NCBI RefSeq assembly: GCF_900105005.1
Contig: NZ_LT629748.1
Span: forward strand, 930,001 to 994,000
Origin: Halopseudomonas litoralis
GTDB taxonomy: Bacteria > Pseudomonadota > Gammaproteobacteria > Pseudomonadales > Pseudomonadaceae
Length of the DNA stretch: 64,000 bases
Direction: 5' to 3'
Every line of letters starts with the position of its first letter. Within the stretch, counting starts at the first letter, position 1. This document shows positions 18,835 to 26,468 of the stretch, in pieces. The position numbers and the translations under genes are program-made. The notes beneath the pieces were generated by a model. That model saw nothing but the letters and a program-made list of their open reading frames with translations. It was not told the origin of the DNA and did no database searches.

Positions 18835-20118
18835 TTACCAGCCGAGTCGATCGCGAAATTGATAATACCAGGCGCCCATGGCGGTAAAGGGCACGCGAAA
18901 CAGACGACCACCGGGGAAGGGGTAGTGCGGCAGAGCGGCGAAGGCGTCGAAGCGTTCCGCCTGGCCACGGATGGCTTCGGCCAGCACCTTACCGGCCACA
19001 TGGGTGTAGGTCACACCATGGCCGCTGCAGCCTTGGGAATAGAAAATATTGGAGCCAAGCCTGCCCACCTGCGGCAGGCGCGACAAGGTCAGTAGGAAAT
19101 TGCCGGTCCAGGCGTAATCAATTTTCACCTCGTTCAACTGCGGGAATGCGCGTAGCAGATTCGGTCGAATCATGCTCTCGATATTCGCCGGATCACGCGC
19201 ACCATAAACCACGCCTCCGCCGAAGATCAGGCGCTTGTCGGCCGACAGGCGATAGTAATCCAGCAGATAATTGCAGTCTTCGACACAGTAATCCTGCGGT
19301 AACAGTGAGTGAGCCAGATCGGGTGGCAGCGGCTCGGTAGCCACCACCTGGGTGCCGCAAGGCATGGATTTGGCGGACAGCGCGGGTAGCAGATCACCCA
19401 GATAGGCATTGCCCGCCACCACGACAAAGCGTGCAGTGACCCGGCCATGTTCGGTATGCACCACGGGCGCTGCACCTTGCTGGACCCGTATTACGGCCGA
19501 CTGCTCATGGATCACGCCGCCAAGGGATTCCACAGCAGCCGCTTCGCCGAGCACCAGATTGAGTGGATGGATATGGCCACCGCTCCTGTCCAGCATGCCA
19601 CCGACATACCGTTGGGTATCGACCACGCCGCGGATTGCCTGCTCATCGAGCAGTTCGAGTTGATCGTGGCCGTAACGCTCCCAGAGCTTCTTCTGTTGTT
19701 CCAGGTGGTCGAGTTGCCTGGAGTTGACTGCCGCAAATACACCGCCATCCTTCAGGTCGCAGTGGATGCCATAACGCTGGACCCGGTCACGGATGATGCG
19801 CCCACCCTCGAAGGCCATTTCGCCCAGCAGGCGGGCCTGCTTCGGGCCCACCTGTTTTTCAATGACATCCAGATCGCGGCTGTAACTGTTGACGATCTGC
19901 CCCCCGTTGCGCCCGGACGCGCCGAAACCGACCCTGGCAGCTTCCAGCACAGTCACCCGGAATCCGTGTTCCAGCAGAAACAGGGCAGTGGAGATGCCGG
20001 TATAGCCGGCACCGATCACGCATACGTCGGTTTCATGGACGCCGACCAGGGCGGGACGCTCGGGCGAGGCGTTGGCGGAGGCGGCGTAATAGGAGTCGGG
20101 GTGGGGCGTGTGCTTCAT
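18835..20118 (-). CDS. FAD-dependent amine/amino-acid oxidoreductase (PuuB/OrdL-like)
   Basis: The protein is 427 residues from the ATG at 20118, with AAGG eight bases upstream; a GTG three codons further up is less likely. It has the dinucleotide-binding motif VIGAGYTGISTALFLLEHG (about 34-52) and the second motif GFGASGRNGGQI. Near the C-terminus GCSGHGVTYTHVAGK resembles the covalent-flavin or FAD-contact region of D-amino-acid oxidase-type enzymes. The closest described group is gamma-glutamylputrescine oxidase (PuuB/OrdL), but no gamma-glutamylputrescine synthetase gene is adjacent, so the substrate is uncertain. Confidence 0.8.
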   Translation of the reverse strand: MKHTPHPDSYYAASANASPERPALVGVHETDVCVIGAGYTGISTALFLLEHGFRVTVLEAARVGFGASGRNGGQIVNSYSRDLDVIEKQVGPKQARLLGEMAFEGGRIIRDRVQRYGIHCDLKDGGVFAAVNSRQLDHLEQQKKLWERYGHDQLELLDEQAIRGVVDTQRYVGGMLDRSGGHIHPLNLVLGEAAAVESLGGVIHEQSAVIRVQQGAAPVVHTEHGRVTARFVVVAGNAYLGDLLPALSAKSMPCGTQVVATEPLPPDLAHSLLPQDYCVEDCNYLLDYYRLSADKRLIFGGGVVYGARDPANIESMIRPNLLRAFPQLNEVKIDYAWTGNFLLTLSRLPQVGRLGSNIFYSQGCSGHGVTYTHVAGKVLAEAIRGQAERFDAFAALPHYPFPGGRLFRVPFTAMGAWYYQFRDRLGW

Positions 20119-20189
20119 TCTGCGCACCTTGTTTGATATTTATTACGGTTTTTGCATGCTACCGGGCCGTATTGGAGAACGCCAGCTGG

Positions 20190-21731
20190 TCAGGGCTTTG
20201 CCGGTGCCCTGGGCAGTGCTCTGGTCAACAGAATGCAGGCCATCGAACACGCCAGCATGATGCCGATGAAATGGAATGCATCGTTATAGGCCATGATCTG
20301 GGCCTGTTCGCGGACCTGCTGGTCCAGCAGGCGCAGGGCGGCCTCCGGACTGCCGAGCTGTTCCCCGAGCAGGGCCAGGCGGTCCGTCGCGGCGTAACTG
20401 CCGGCAGTGACGTAGCTGCGGAGTATGTCGAAGTAGTATGCCGCTCGACTGTCCAGCACCGTGGCCAGCACAGCAATACCGATGGCGCCGCCGAGGTTGC
20501 GCAGGATGTTGTACAGACTGGATGCCGAGCCGGCTTCGGAGGGAGGAATCATCGCGGTGGCAAGGATCGACAGCGGCACCAGAATCATCGGTTGCCCGCA
20601 GGCGCGGATGATCTGGATGAAAATGAACTGATCCCCGGCGAAATCCGGATTCAGTGACCCGCTGAGAAAACTGCCAAGACCAAACAGCAGAAAGCCAGCG
20701 GCACAAATCAGTCGTGGGTCGACAAAACGCATCAGTATCGGCACCAGCGGGATCAGCAATAACTGCGGCAGCCCCATCCACATGATCACCTGTCCGATCT
20801 GCAGGGCATTGTATCCCTGGACCTGTGCCAGGTAGACCGGAAGAACGAAGACCGTGCCATATAGCCCCACCCCCAATCCGATATTGGCCAGGCTTCCGAG
20901 CAGAAAGTTGCGCTGTGTCAGCAGGCGCAGGTTGAGCAGGTAGTTGTCACGGGACAGCTGCAGGATGACGAAGGTGATCAGACTGACGAAGGCAATCACC
21001 GCGAGCAGCACCATGTGGCCCGACTCGAACCAGTCTTCCCGGTGCCCTTCCTCAAGGAATATCTGCAGACAGCCGAGCCCGATCGCCATACTCAGAATGC
21101 CGGCATAATCACCCTTTTTCAGCAGCTCCCAGCGCGGCTCGCTCTTGTCCAGCCCGTACAGCAGTCCCATTATCATGAAGATGCCGGGAATGATATTGAT
21201 ATAGAAGATGTACTCCCAGCCGTAGTTCTCGGTCAGCCAACCACCGATGGTTGGGCCGATGGAGGGAGCAAAGGTGGCGCAGATGGCGAACATCGCCATG
21301 CCCTTGGGACGGCTGTCCAGGGGCAGTTTGGTCAGTATCAGCGAGAAGGCAAAGGGGATCAGTGCGCCGCCGGCAAGCCCCTGCAGCACGCGAAAGAGCA
21401 CCATGCTCTCCAGGCTCCAGGCCATAGAGCAGAGCAGCGAGGCAACTACGAACAAAGCTGATATGGTCACGGCGAAGCGCCGTGGTGACATGATCATGGC
21501 CAACCAGGCTGCCAGCGGAATGATGATGATCTCCGCGACCAGGTAGGAGGTGGAGATCCACGAGCCTTCCTCGAGGGTGGCGCCGAGTGCGCCCTGGATG
21601 TCCTTCAACGACGAGTTGATGATCTGGATATCCAGAATCGCCATGAAGGCCCCGAGAATGGCACTGAAAATGGCAATCCAGTCGCGGCGGCTCGGTGGTG
21701 GAATGAACTGCGATTGCACCGGTTCAGTCAC
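20190..21731 (-). CDS. emrB: DHA2-family MFS multidrug transporter (EmrB-like)
   Basis: The 513 residues form about 14 membrane segments, the hallmark of the DHA2 subfamily. The typical antiporter motif C-like stretch GPTIGGWLTENYGWEYIFYI is near residues 160-179. The start overlaps the end of the membrane-fusion gene by eight bases. The pair therefore should form an EmrAB-type pump that works with an outer-membrane channel encoded elsewhere. The LysR gene divergent from the pair is the likely regulator. The substrate cannot be inferred from sequence. Confidence 0.9.
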   Translation of the reverse strand: MTEPVQSQFIPPPSRRDWIAIFSAILGAFMAILDIQIINSSLKDIQGALGATLEEGSWISTSYLVAEIIIIPLAAWLAMIMSPRRFAVTISALFVVASLLCSMAWSLESMVLFRVLQGLAGGALIPFAFSLILTKLPLDSRPKGMAMFAICATFAPSIGPTIGGWLTENYGWEYIFYINIIPGIFMIMGLLYGLDKSEPRWELLKKGDYAGILSMAIGLGCLQIFLEEGHREDWFESGHMVLLAVIAFVSLITFVILQLSRDNYLLNLRLLTQRNFLLGSLANIGLGVGLYGTVFVLPVYLAQVQGYNALQIGQVIMWMGLPQLLLIPLVPILMRFVDPRLICAAGFLLFGLGSFLSGSLNPDFAGDQFIFIQIIRACGQPMILVPLSILATAMIPPSEAGSASSLYNILRNLGGAIGIAVLATVLDSRAAYYFDILRSYVTAGSYAATDRLALLGEQLGSPEAALRLLDQQVREQAQIMAYNDAFHFIGIMLACSMACILLTRALPRAPAKP

Positions 21732-22755
21732 GCAGGTCGACCTTGACGCTGACCGACATGCCCGGGCGCACCATGCGGCTCAGGGGGTGATCACCGTCAA
21801 TGGTGATCTTGACCGGAATCCGCTGCACCACCTTGGTGAAGTTGCCTGTGGCGTTGTCGGGTGGCAGCAGGCTGAACTGCGCTCCCGACGCGGGAAACAG
21901 ACTGTCGATACGGCCTGGTACGTCCTGATCGCCGAACGCATCGAAAACCAGCGTTGCTGGCTGATCCTTGTGCATGCGCCGGATCTGGGTTTCCTTGAAG
22001 TTGGCCTGCACCCACAGCCCCTTGTCCGGCACTATGGCCAGCAGGTGATTGCCCGGCTGCACATTGAGGCCGATACGCACGCTGCGCTGGCCGATGCGGC
22101 CGGAGACCGGAGCGCGGATTTCGGTGCGGGAGATATCCAGGTCGGCCTTGCTCACGTCGCTTTCTGCGGCCTGAACCAAGGCCGCCAGGCGCTCGATATC
22201 AGCGCCGAGGGTGTCCTTGGTGAGTACCTGGGTCTGCAGCTCGGCTTCAGCTCCCCGGACCTGGGCTTTGGCGACATCCAGCTGAGCGCGGAAATTGCTC
22301 ACCTGTTCTTCCGAAGCGTAACCAGACTGGCGCAGGGGCAGAATCCGCTTGATGTCCAACTCGATCCGACGTTGCTCGGCCTTGCGCGCCTCGACCGCAG
22401 CACGGGCCGTCTCGATCAGACTGTCCTGGCGCACCAACTGGGCGCGGGCCTGCAATCGCTCGGCTTCGCGAGTGGCGAGATTGGCGCGGGCCTGCGCCAG
22501 TGCGGTGGTAAAGTCCCGGTCATCCAGGCGTACCAGCAGGTCACCGGTTTCGGCGGTCTGGTTATCGGTTACCAATACCTCGACTACCTGTGCTGCCAGC
22601 TGACTGCTGACGCGAGTGATATCGCCATGCACGTAGGCATTATCAGTCTGTTCATAATGACGGCTGATAAACCACCAATTGGCACCGAAGGCGGCAGCGG
22701 CAACAGCTACCAGAAGAAAGAAGATGAACAGGCGATTACGGACCCGGGACGGCAT
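21724..22755 (-). CDS. emrA: Membrane fusion protein of an EmrAB-type efflux pump
   Basis: The 343-residue periplasmic adaptor has one N-terminal membrane anchor (about 8-28) and a biotinyl-lipoyl-like half near 40-80. A coiled-coil hairpin (about 90-190) with repeated Ala, Arg, Glu and Gln follows, then a beta-barrel domain with GLWVQANFKETQIRRM near residues 245-260. It precedes emrB and is transcribed away from a LysR gene. The ATG at 22755 is well placed and gives the family's expected N-terminus. Confidence 0.92.
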   Translation of the reverse strand: MPSRVRNRLFIFFLLVAVAAAAFGANWWFISRHYEQTDNAYVHGDITRVSSQLAAQVVEVLVTDNQTAETGDLLVRLDDRDFTTALAQARANLATREAERLQARAQLVRQDSLIETARAAVEARKAEQRRIELDIKRILPLRQSGYASEEQVSNFRAQLDVAKAQVRGAEAELQTQVLTKDTLGADIERLAALVQAAESDVSKADLDISRTEIRAPVSGRIGQRSVRIGLNVQPGNHLLAIVPDKGLWVQANFKETQIRRMHKDQPATLVFDAFGDQDVPGRIDSLFPASGAQFSLLPPDNATGNFTKVVQRIPVKITIDGDHPLSRMVRPGMSVSVKVDLRD

Positions 22756-22791
22756 GCAGGAACCCCTTGATTATTATGGTCATCACTCTAC

Positions 22792-22855
22792 CACTGTTCC
22801 GTACCTGCCTTATGGAGCTAGAATCTGGAAACTTTGTTGCATAACAGGAACAGTG
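22792..22855. promoter_or_regulatory. Inverted repeat in the emrA/lysR divergent promoter
   Basis: Two perfect nine-base arms, CACTGTTCC (22792-22800) and GGAACAGTG (22847-22855), frame the short intergenic region. The right arm overlaps the lysR ribosome site. The spacing of 46 bases is longer than a single LysR site, so it could be two half-sites or chance. Confidence 0.4.
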
Positions 22856-22858
22856 CCA

Positions 22859-23788
22859 ATGGGATTGGACGACGCTCTGATTTTTACCCGGGTTGTGGAA
22901 TGCCACAGTTTTACCAGTGCTGCGCTGACGTTGAGCATGCAGAAATCTACCGTCAGCCGCCGCATTGCTCAGTTGGAAGAGCGTCTGGGTGTACGTCTGC
23001 TTAACCGTACCACACGCAAGCTGCGTCTCACCGAGGTGGGCCAGGCCTATTACGAGCGCTGTCGGCAGATCATGCAGGAGTTCGCTGAAGCCGAAGAAGC
23101 TATCATGCAGCTGCAAAGCGAGCCTACCGGGTTGTTGCGCGTCAGTTCGCCGATCGAATTCGGGCAGCTGTTTCTCGGCGGTGTGATCGGTGACTTCATG
23201 TGCCGATACCCGGCGATTCAGGTCGAGGTGGAGCTGACCACGCGGATGGTCGACCCGGTGGAAGAGGGCGTGGATATCGTCATCCATCGGGGGCGGCCGC
23301 AGGATTCGAGCCTTGTGGCGCGGCCCATGATGTCCAGCCCGCGGCAGCTGTTTGCCAGCCCGGCGTATCTGGCAGAATACGGCACACCGGAGAAACCGGA
23401 AGATCTGATTCAGCATCGCTGCATTCACACCCTGACGGAGGACGGGCGCAAATGGCATTTCCTGCAGCCATCGGTAAGCGTGATGGTCAATCCGGTATTG
23501 ACCGCCAACAACATCACTTTTGCCCGTGAAGCCGCCGTGTCCGGTGCGGGCATCATCAATGTACCGGCCTTCATTGCCGAACCTCTGGTCGAGCAGGGCG
23601 TCTTGTGCCGGGTGCTGGAACACTGCGTGCTGCCATCCACCGAGCTGTATGCGCTCTATCCCTCCAGGCGCTTTCAGGCGATGAAGGTCAAGGCGTTCAT
23701 CGACTATCTGATTGAGCAGCTGCGCCTACGTCTGGATGTCGGGCTGGAGGAGGAGGATGATCCGCTGGTAAAATTGCCGTCAACCTGA
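22859..23788 (+). CDS. LysR-family transcriptional regulator
   Basis: The 309-residue regulator has an N-terminal winged helix-turn-helix (about 1-60) containing FTSAALTLSMQKSTVSRRIA. A LysR substrate-binding domain with the usual two alpha/beta lobes (about 88-290) follows. The ATG at 22859 gives the canonical short N-terminus; an earlier in-frame start at 22679 would run back into emrA and is rejected. It is divergent from emrAB and probably controls that pump in response to an unidentified ligand. The short acidic C-terminal tail (LEEEDDP) is unremarkable. Confidence 0.92.
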   Translation: MGLDDALIFTRVVECHSFTSAALTLSMQKSTVSRRIAQLEERLGVRLLNRTTRKLRLTEVGQAYYERCRQIMQEFAEAEEAIMQLQSEPTGLLRVSSPIEFGQLFLGGVIGDFMCRYPAIQVEVELTTRMVDPVEEGVDIVIHRGRPQDSSLVARPMMSSPRQLFASPAYLAEYGTPEKPEDLIQHRCIHTLTEDGRKWHFLQPSVSVMVNPVLTANNITFAREAAVSGAGIINVPAFIAEPLVEQGVLCRVLEHCVLPSTELYALYPSRRFQAMKVKAFIDYLIEQLRLRLDVGLEEEDDPLVKLPST

Positions 23789-23837
23789 CTGTCACGATTC
23801 ACCCGGCCCGCCGCGGCCGCTGTAACTGAGATATTCC

Positions 23838-25325
23838 ATGACTGTGCGTACCCGTATTGCTCCGTCCCCCACCGGAGATCCCCACGTAGGCACCGCCTAC
23901 ATCGCCCTGTTCAACCAGTGCTTCGCCCGCCAGCATGGTGGTCAGTTCGTACTGCGCATCGAGGACACCGACCAGGTGCGCTCCAGTGCCGAGTCGGAAC
24001 AGCAGATCCTCGACTCGCTGCGCTGGCTGGGGCTGGAGTGGGACGAGGGCCCGGACGTGGGCGGCGCCCACGGTCCGTACCGCCAGAGCGAGCGCAGCGC
24101 CATCTACCATGAGCACAGCGAGCAGTTGATTGCCAAGGGGCACGCATTCCGCTGCTTCTGCAGTTCCGAACGCCTCGATGCGCTGCGCGCCGAACAGATG
24201 GCCAACAAGCAGACCCCCGGCTATGACGGGCATTGTCTGCACCTGTCCGAGCAGGAAGTGACTAAGCGCGTTGCCGCCGGCGAACCCCACGTGGTGCGCA
24301 TGAAGGTGCCCGCGAGCGGCATCTGCAAGGTGCAGGATATGCTGCGTGGCGAGATCGAGATTCCGTGGGAGCAGGTCGACATGCAGGTGCTGATGAAGGC
24401 CGACGGGCTGCCCACCTACCACCTGGCCAACGTGGTCGACGACCACTTGATGCAGATCACCCACGTGCTGCGCGGTGAAGAGTGGATCAACTCCGCGCCC
24501 AAGCACATCCTGCTGTACCAGTACTTCGGCTGGGACATGCCGCAGCTGTGCCACATGCCACTGCTGCGCAACCCGGACAAAAGCAAGCTGTCCAAGCGCA
24601 AGAACCCTACCAGCATCATCTTCTACCAGCGCATGGGCTATCTACCCCAGGCACTGCTCAACTACCTGGGCCGCATGGGCTGGTCCATGCCGGACGAGCG
24701 CGAGAAGTTCTCGCTGGACGAGATGGTCGAGCATTTCGACATTCAACGGGTATCCCTCGGCGGCCCGATCTTCGACGTGGAAAAGCTCGCTTGGCTGAAC
24801 GGACAGTGGATTCGTGATCTGCCCGAGCGGGAGTTTGTCGAGGCGGTGCAGAAATGGGCTCTCAACAGCGACTATCTGCGCCCTCTGGTGCCGCTGGTGC
24901 AGAGCCGCGTCGAAACCTTCAGTGAGCTGATCCCGCTGGCGGGCTTCTTCATGACCGGCAAGCTGGACCTCGACCCGGCCCAGTTCGCGCACAAGAAACT
25001 GTCCCAGGACGAAGTGCGCCAGGTAATACAGCTGCTGTTGTGGAAGCTGGAAGCGCTGCGCCAGTGGGACAAGGACGGCATCACCGCCAACATCCAGCAA
25101 GTTGCTGAAGGCGTGCAGCTCAAGTTGCGTGACCTCATGCCGCTGCTGTTTGTGGCCATCACCGGCCAGGCCAGCTCGGTCTCGGTACTCGACGCCATGG
25201 CACACCTGGGGCCGGACCTGACCCGCTTCCGCCTGCGCCAGGCGCTGGAATTGCTGGGTGGAGCGTCGAAGAAGGAAGTGAAGGCTTGGGAGAAGCTGTT
25301 AGCGGATTTCGCCAGCGCCCAGTGA
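23838..25325 (+). CDS. gltX: Glutamyl-tRNA synthetase
   Basis: GltX charges tRNA-Glu. The 495-residue class I synthetase has the HIGH-type signature in [16 protein letters not shown] (about residues 6-21) and the KMSKS-type loop in [12 protein letters not shown] (about 248-259). A zinc-region cluster with Cys pairs near 108-140 and a C-terminal anticodon-binding domain are also present. It lies directly upstream of an Ala-Glu-Ala tRNA operon, so the enzyme and its cognate tRNA are neighbours. The start ATG follows GAGATATTCC. Confidence 0.97.
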   Translation: MTVRTRIAPSPTGDPHVGTAYIALFNQCFARQHGGQFVLRIEDTDQVRSSAESEQQILDSLRWLGLEWDEGPDVGGAHGPYRQSERSAIYHEHSEQLIAKGHAFRCFCSSERLDALRAEQMANKQTPGYDGHCLHLSEQEVTKRVAAGEPHVVRMKVPASGICKVQDMLRGEIEIPWEQVDMQVLMKADGLPTYHLANVVDDHLMQITHVLRGEEWINSAPKHILLYQYFGWDMPQLCHMPLLRNPDKSKLSKRKNPTSIIFYQRMGYLPQALLNYLGRMGWSMPDEREKFSLDEMVEHFDIQRVSLGGPIFDVEKLAWLNGQWIRDLPEREFVEAVQKWALNSDYLRPLVPLVQSRVETFSELIPLAGFFMTGKLDLDPAQFAHKKLSQDEVRQVIQLLLWKLEALRQWDKDGITANIQQVAEGVQLKLRDLMPLLFVAITGQASSVSVLDAMAHLGPDLTRFRLRQALELLGGASKKEVKAWEKLLADFASAQ

Positions 25326-25370
25326 TTTCGCGCTGATTCGCCTTAAGTCGCTGTTTTCTTAAATTATTTG

Positions 25371-25399
25371 TTGACAGTTTTTGGTGATAGACCTAATAT
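25371..25399 (+). promoter_or_regulatory. Sigma-70 promoter of the tRNA operon
   Basis: A perfect TTGACA (25371-25376) is followed after 17 bases by TAATAT (25394-25399). The downstream GC-rich stretch CGCCCCGTCC is the kind of discriminator associated with stringent control of stable RNA genes. The first tRNA begins 19 bases after the -10 box. Confidence 0.9.
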
Positions 25400-25417
25400 G
25401 CGCCCCGTCCAGAAGAC

Positions 25418-25493
25418 GGGGCTATAGCTCAGCTGGGAGAGCGCCTGCATGGCATGCAGGAGGTCTGCGGTTCGATCCCGCATAGCTCCACCA
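25418..25493 (+). tRNA. tRNA-Ala (anticodon GGC), first copy
   Basis: The 76-base gene folds into a standard cloverleaf with an encoded CCA end. The anticodon loop ATGGCAT gives GGC, which decodes GCC and GCU. An identical second copy starts at 25716. Confidence 0.97.
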
Positions 25494-25537
25494 ATTTCTT
25501 TGGTCATTGCTTTGCGATGACCTGTTTTACACTAGCC

Positions 25538-25558
25538 GATATGCACATCGTGCATATC
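25538..25558 (+). other. Hairpin in the spacer between tRNA-Ala and tRNA-Glu
   Basis: Perfect nine-base arms GATATGCAC and GTGCATATC surround a three-base loop. There is no T-tract, so it is more likely an RNA processing structure of the tRNA precursor than a terminator. A weaker AAACGA/TCGTTT pair follows at 25567-25586. Confidence 0.6.
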
Positions 25559-25600
25559 AGGTGATGAAACGATAGAATTGTCGTTTCGAGAAGGGTTTGC

Positions 25601-25676
25601 GTCCCCTTCGTCTAGTGGCCTAGGACACCGCCCTTTCACGGCGGTAACAGGGGTTCGAGTCCCCTAGGGGACGCCA
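25601..25676 (+). tRNA. tRNA-Glu (anticodon TTC)
   Basis: The 76-base gene with encoded CCA has the anticodon loop CTTTCAC, giving TTC. It sits between two identical tRNA-Ala genes and downstream of gltX, the synthetase that charges it. Confidence 0.97.
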
Positions 25677-25683
25677 TTATTTA

Positions 25684-25701
25684 CCGACACTCCGGTGTCG
25701 G
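25684..25701 (+). other. Hairpin in the spacer between tRNA-Glu and the second tRNA-Ala
   Basis: CCGACAC and GTGTCGG form a seven-base stem with a four-base loop and no T-tract. It resembles the spacer hairpin upstream of tRNA-Glu and probably marks precursor processing. Confidence 0.55.
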
Positions 25702-25715
25702 GGTCGAAAGACCAC

Positions 25716-25791
25716 GGGGCTATAGCTCAGCTGGGAGAGCGCCTGCATGGCATGCAGGAGGTCTGCGGTTCGATCCCGCATAGCTCCACCA
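25716..25791 (+). tRNA. tRNA-Ala (anticodon GGC), second copy
   Basis: This copy is identical over its 76 bases to the gene at 25418-25493, so it is a recent duplicate or is kept alike by gene conversion. It ends eight bases before the operon terminator. Confidence 0.97.
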
Positions 25792-25798
25792 TTTTTCA

Positions 25799-25830
25799 AG
25801 GGCCGACACTTGTTGTCGGCCCTTTTTTTT
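25799..25830 (+). terminator. Rho-independent terminator of the tRNA operon
   Basis: AGGGCCGACA and TGTCGGCCCT form a perfect ten-base stem with a CTTGT loop, followed by an unbroken run of T. From here to 26088 no supported gene was seen on either strand. Confidence 0.95.
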
Positions 25831-26088
25831 GCCTGTAATTTTTCAAACCTCCGCAGCTTCGCAATGCTTCATGTAGGAGGGTCGCTCCGGCTCGATGGGT
25901 CTGCAGAGCGCCCCATTCCTCAATCAAGCTCGCCTTGCTCACAGATAACACTGGTCGGCAAACGCCGCAAAAATATTGCCTTTTCTATCCCAAAGGATGT
26001 TTGCTTAAGGGGCTGGCGGAGCTCCATAGGCCTGGTCGCAAGACGCTTGCCATTGGCTCCGCAACGAACCCACCCTGGAGGACGCAAC

Positions 26089-26457
26089 ATGACCCAGTTC
26101 ACCGGCAGTTGCCTCTGCGGCAACGTGCGCCTCACCGCAACCGGCCAACCAGACCGCGTCGGCATCTGCCACTGCCTCGATTGCCGCAAGCACCACGGCG
26201 CGCTCTTCCACAGCTCCGCCATCTTTGCCCGGGACGCCGTCACCGTCACCGGCGAAACGCGCGAGTACCAAGGCCGCTATTTCTGCCCCCGCTGTGGCTC
26301 GTCTGTCTTCTCGCGCACCGCAGATGAAATAGAAGTGAATCTGGGCTCGCTGGATACCCCCGACCAGCTCAAACCGACCTACGAGTTATGGACCATCCGG
26401 CGCGAGGCCTGGCTGCCAGATTTCCCGCTTACCGAGCGCTATGAGCGGGATAACTGA
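26089..26457 (+). CDS. GFA-family (glutathione-dependent formaldehyde-activating-like) zinc protein
   Basis: The 122-residue protein carries the GFA zinc signature: GSCLCGNVRL (about 6-15), GICHCLDCRKHHG (about 27-39) and FCPRCGSSVF (about 67-76). The ATG at 26089 follows a strong GGAGGA site. A frame running back to 25747 starts inside the tRNA gene and is not real. GFA proteins are commonly annotated as glutathione-related, but the activity of most members is not shown. It converges with the PhoD-like gene, with 11 bases between the stops. Confidence 0.85.
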   Translation: MTQFTGSCLCGNVRLTATGQPDRVGICHCLDCRKHHGALFHSSAIFARDAVTVTGETREYQGRYFCPRCGSSVFSRTADEIEVNLGSLDTPDQLKPTYELWTIRREAWLPDFPLTERYERDN

Positions 26458-26468
26458 TTGGTAGGCAG

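Noticed and set aside
25747..26088. A long N-terminal extension of the GFA gene starting inside the second tRNA-Ala
   Set aside because: It would cross the tRNA operon terminator, while the ATG at 26089 has a strong ribosome site and gives the natural family N-terminus.
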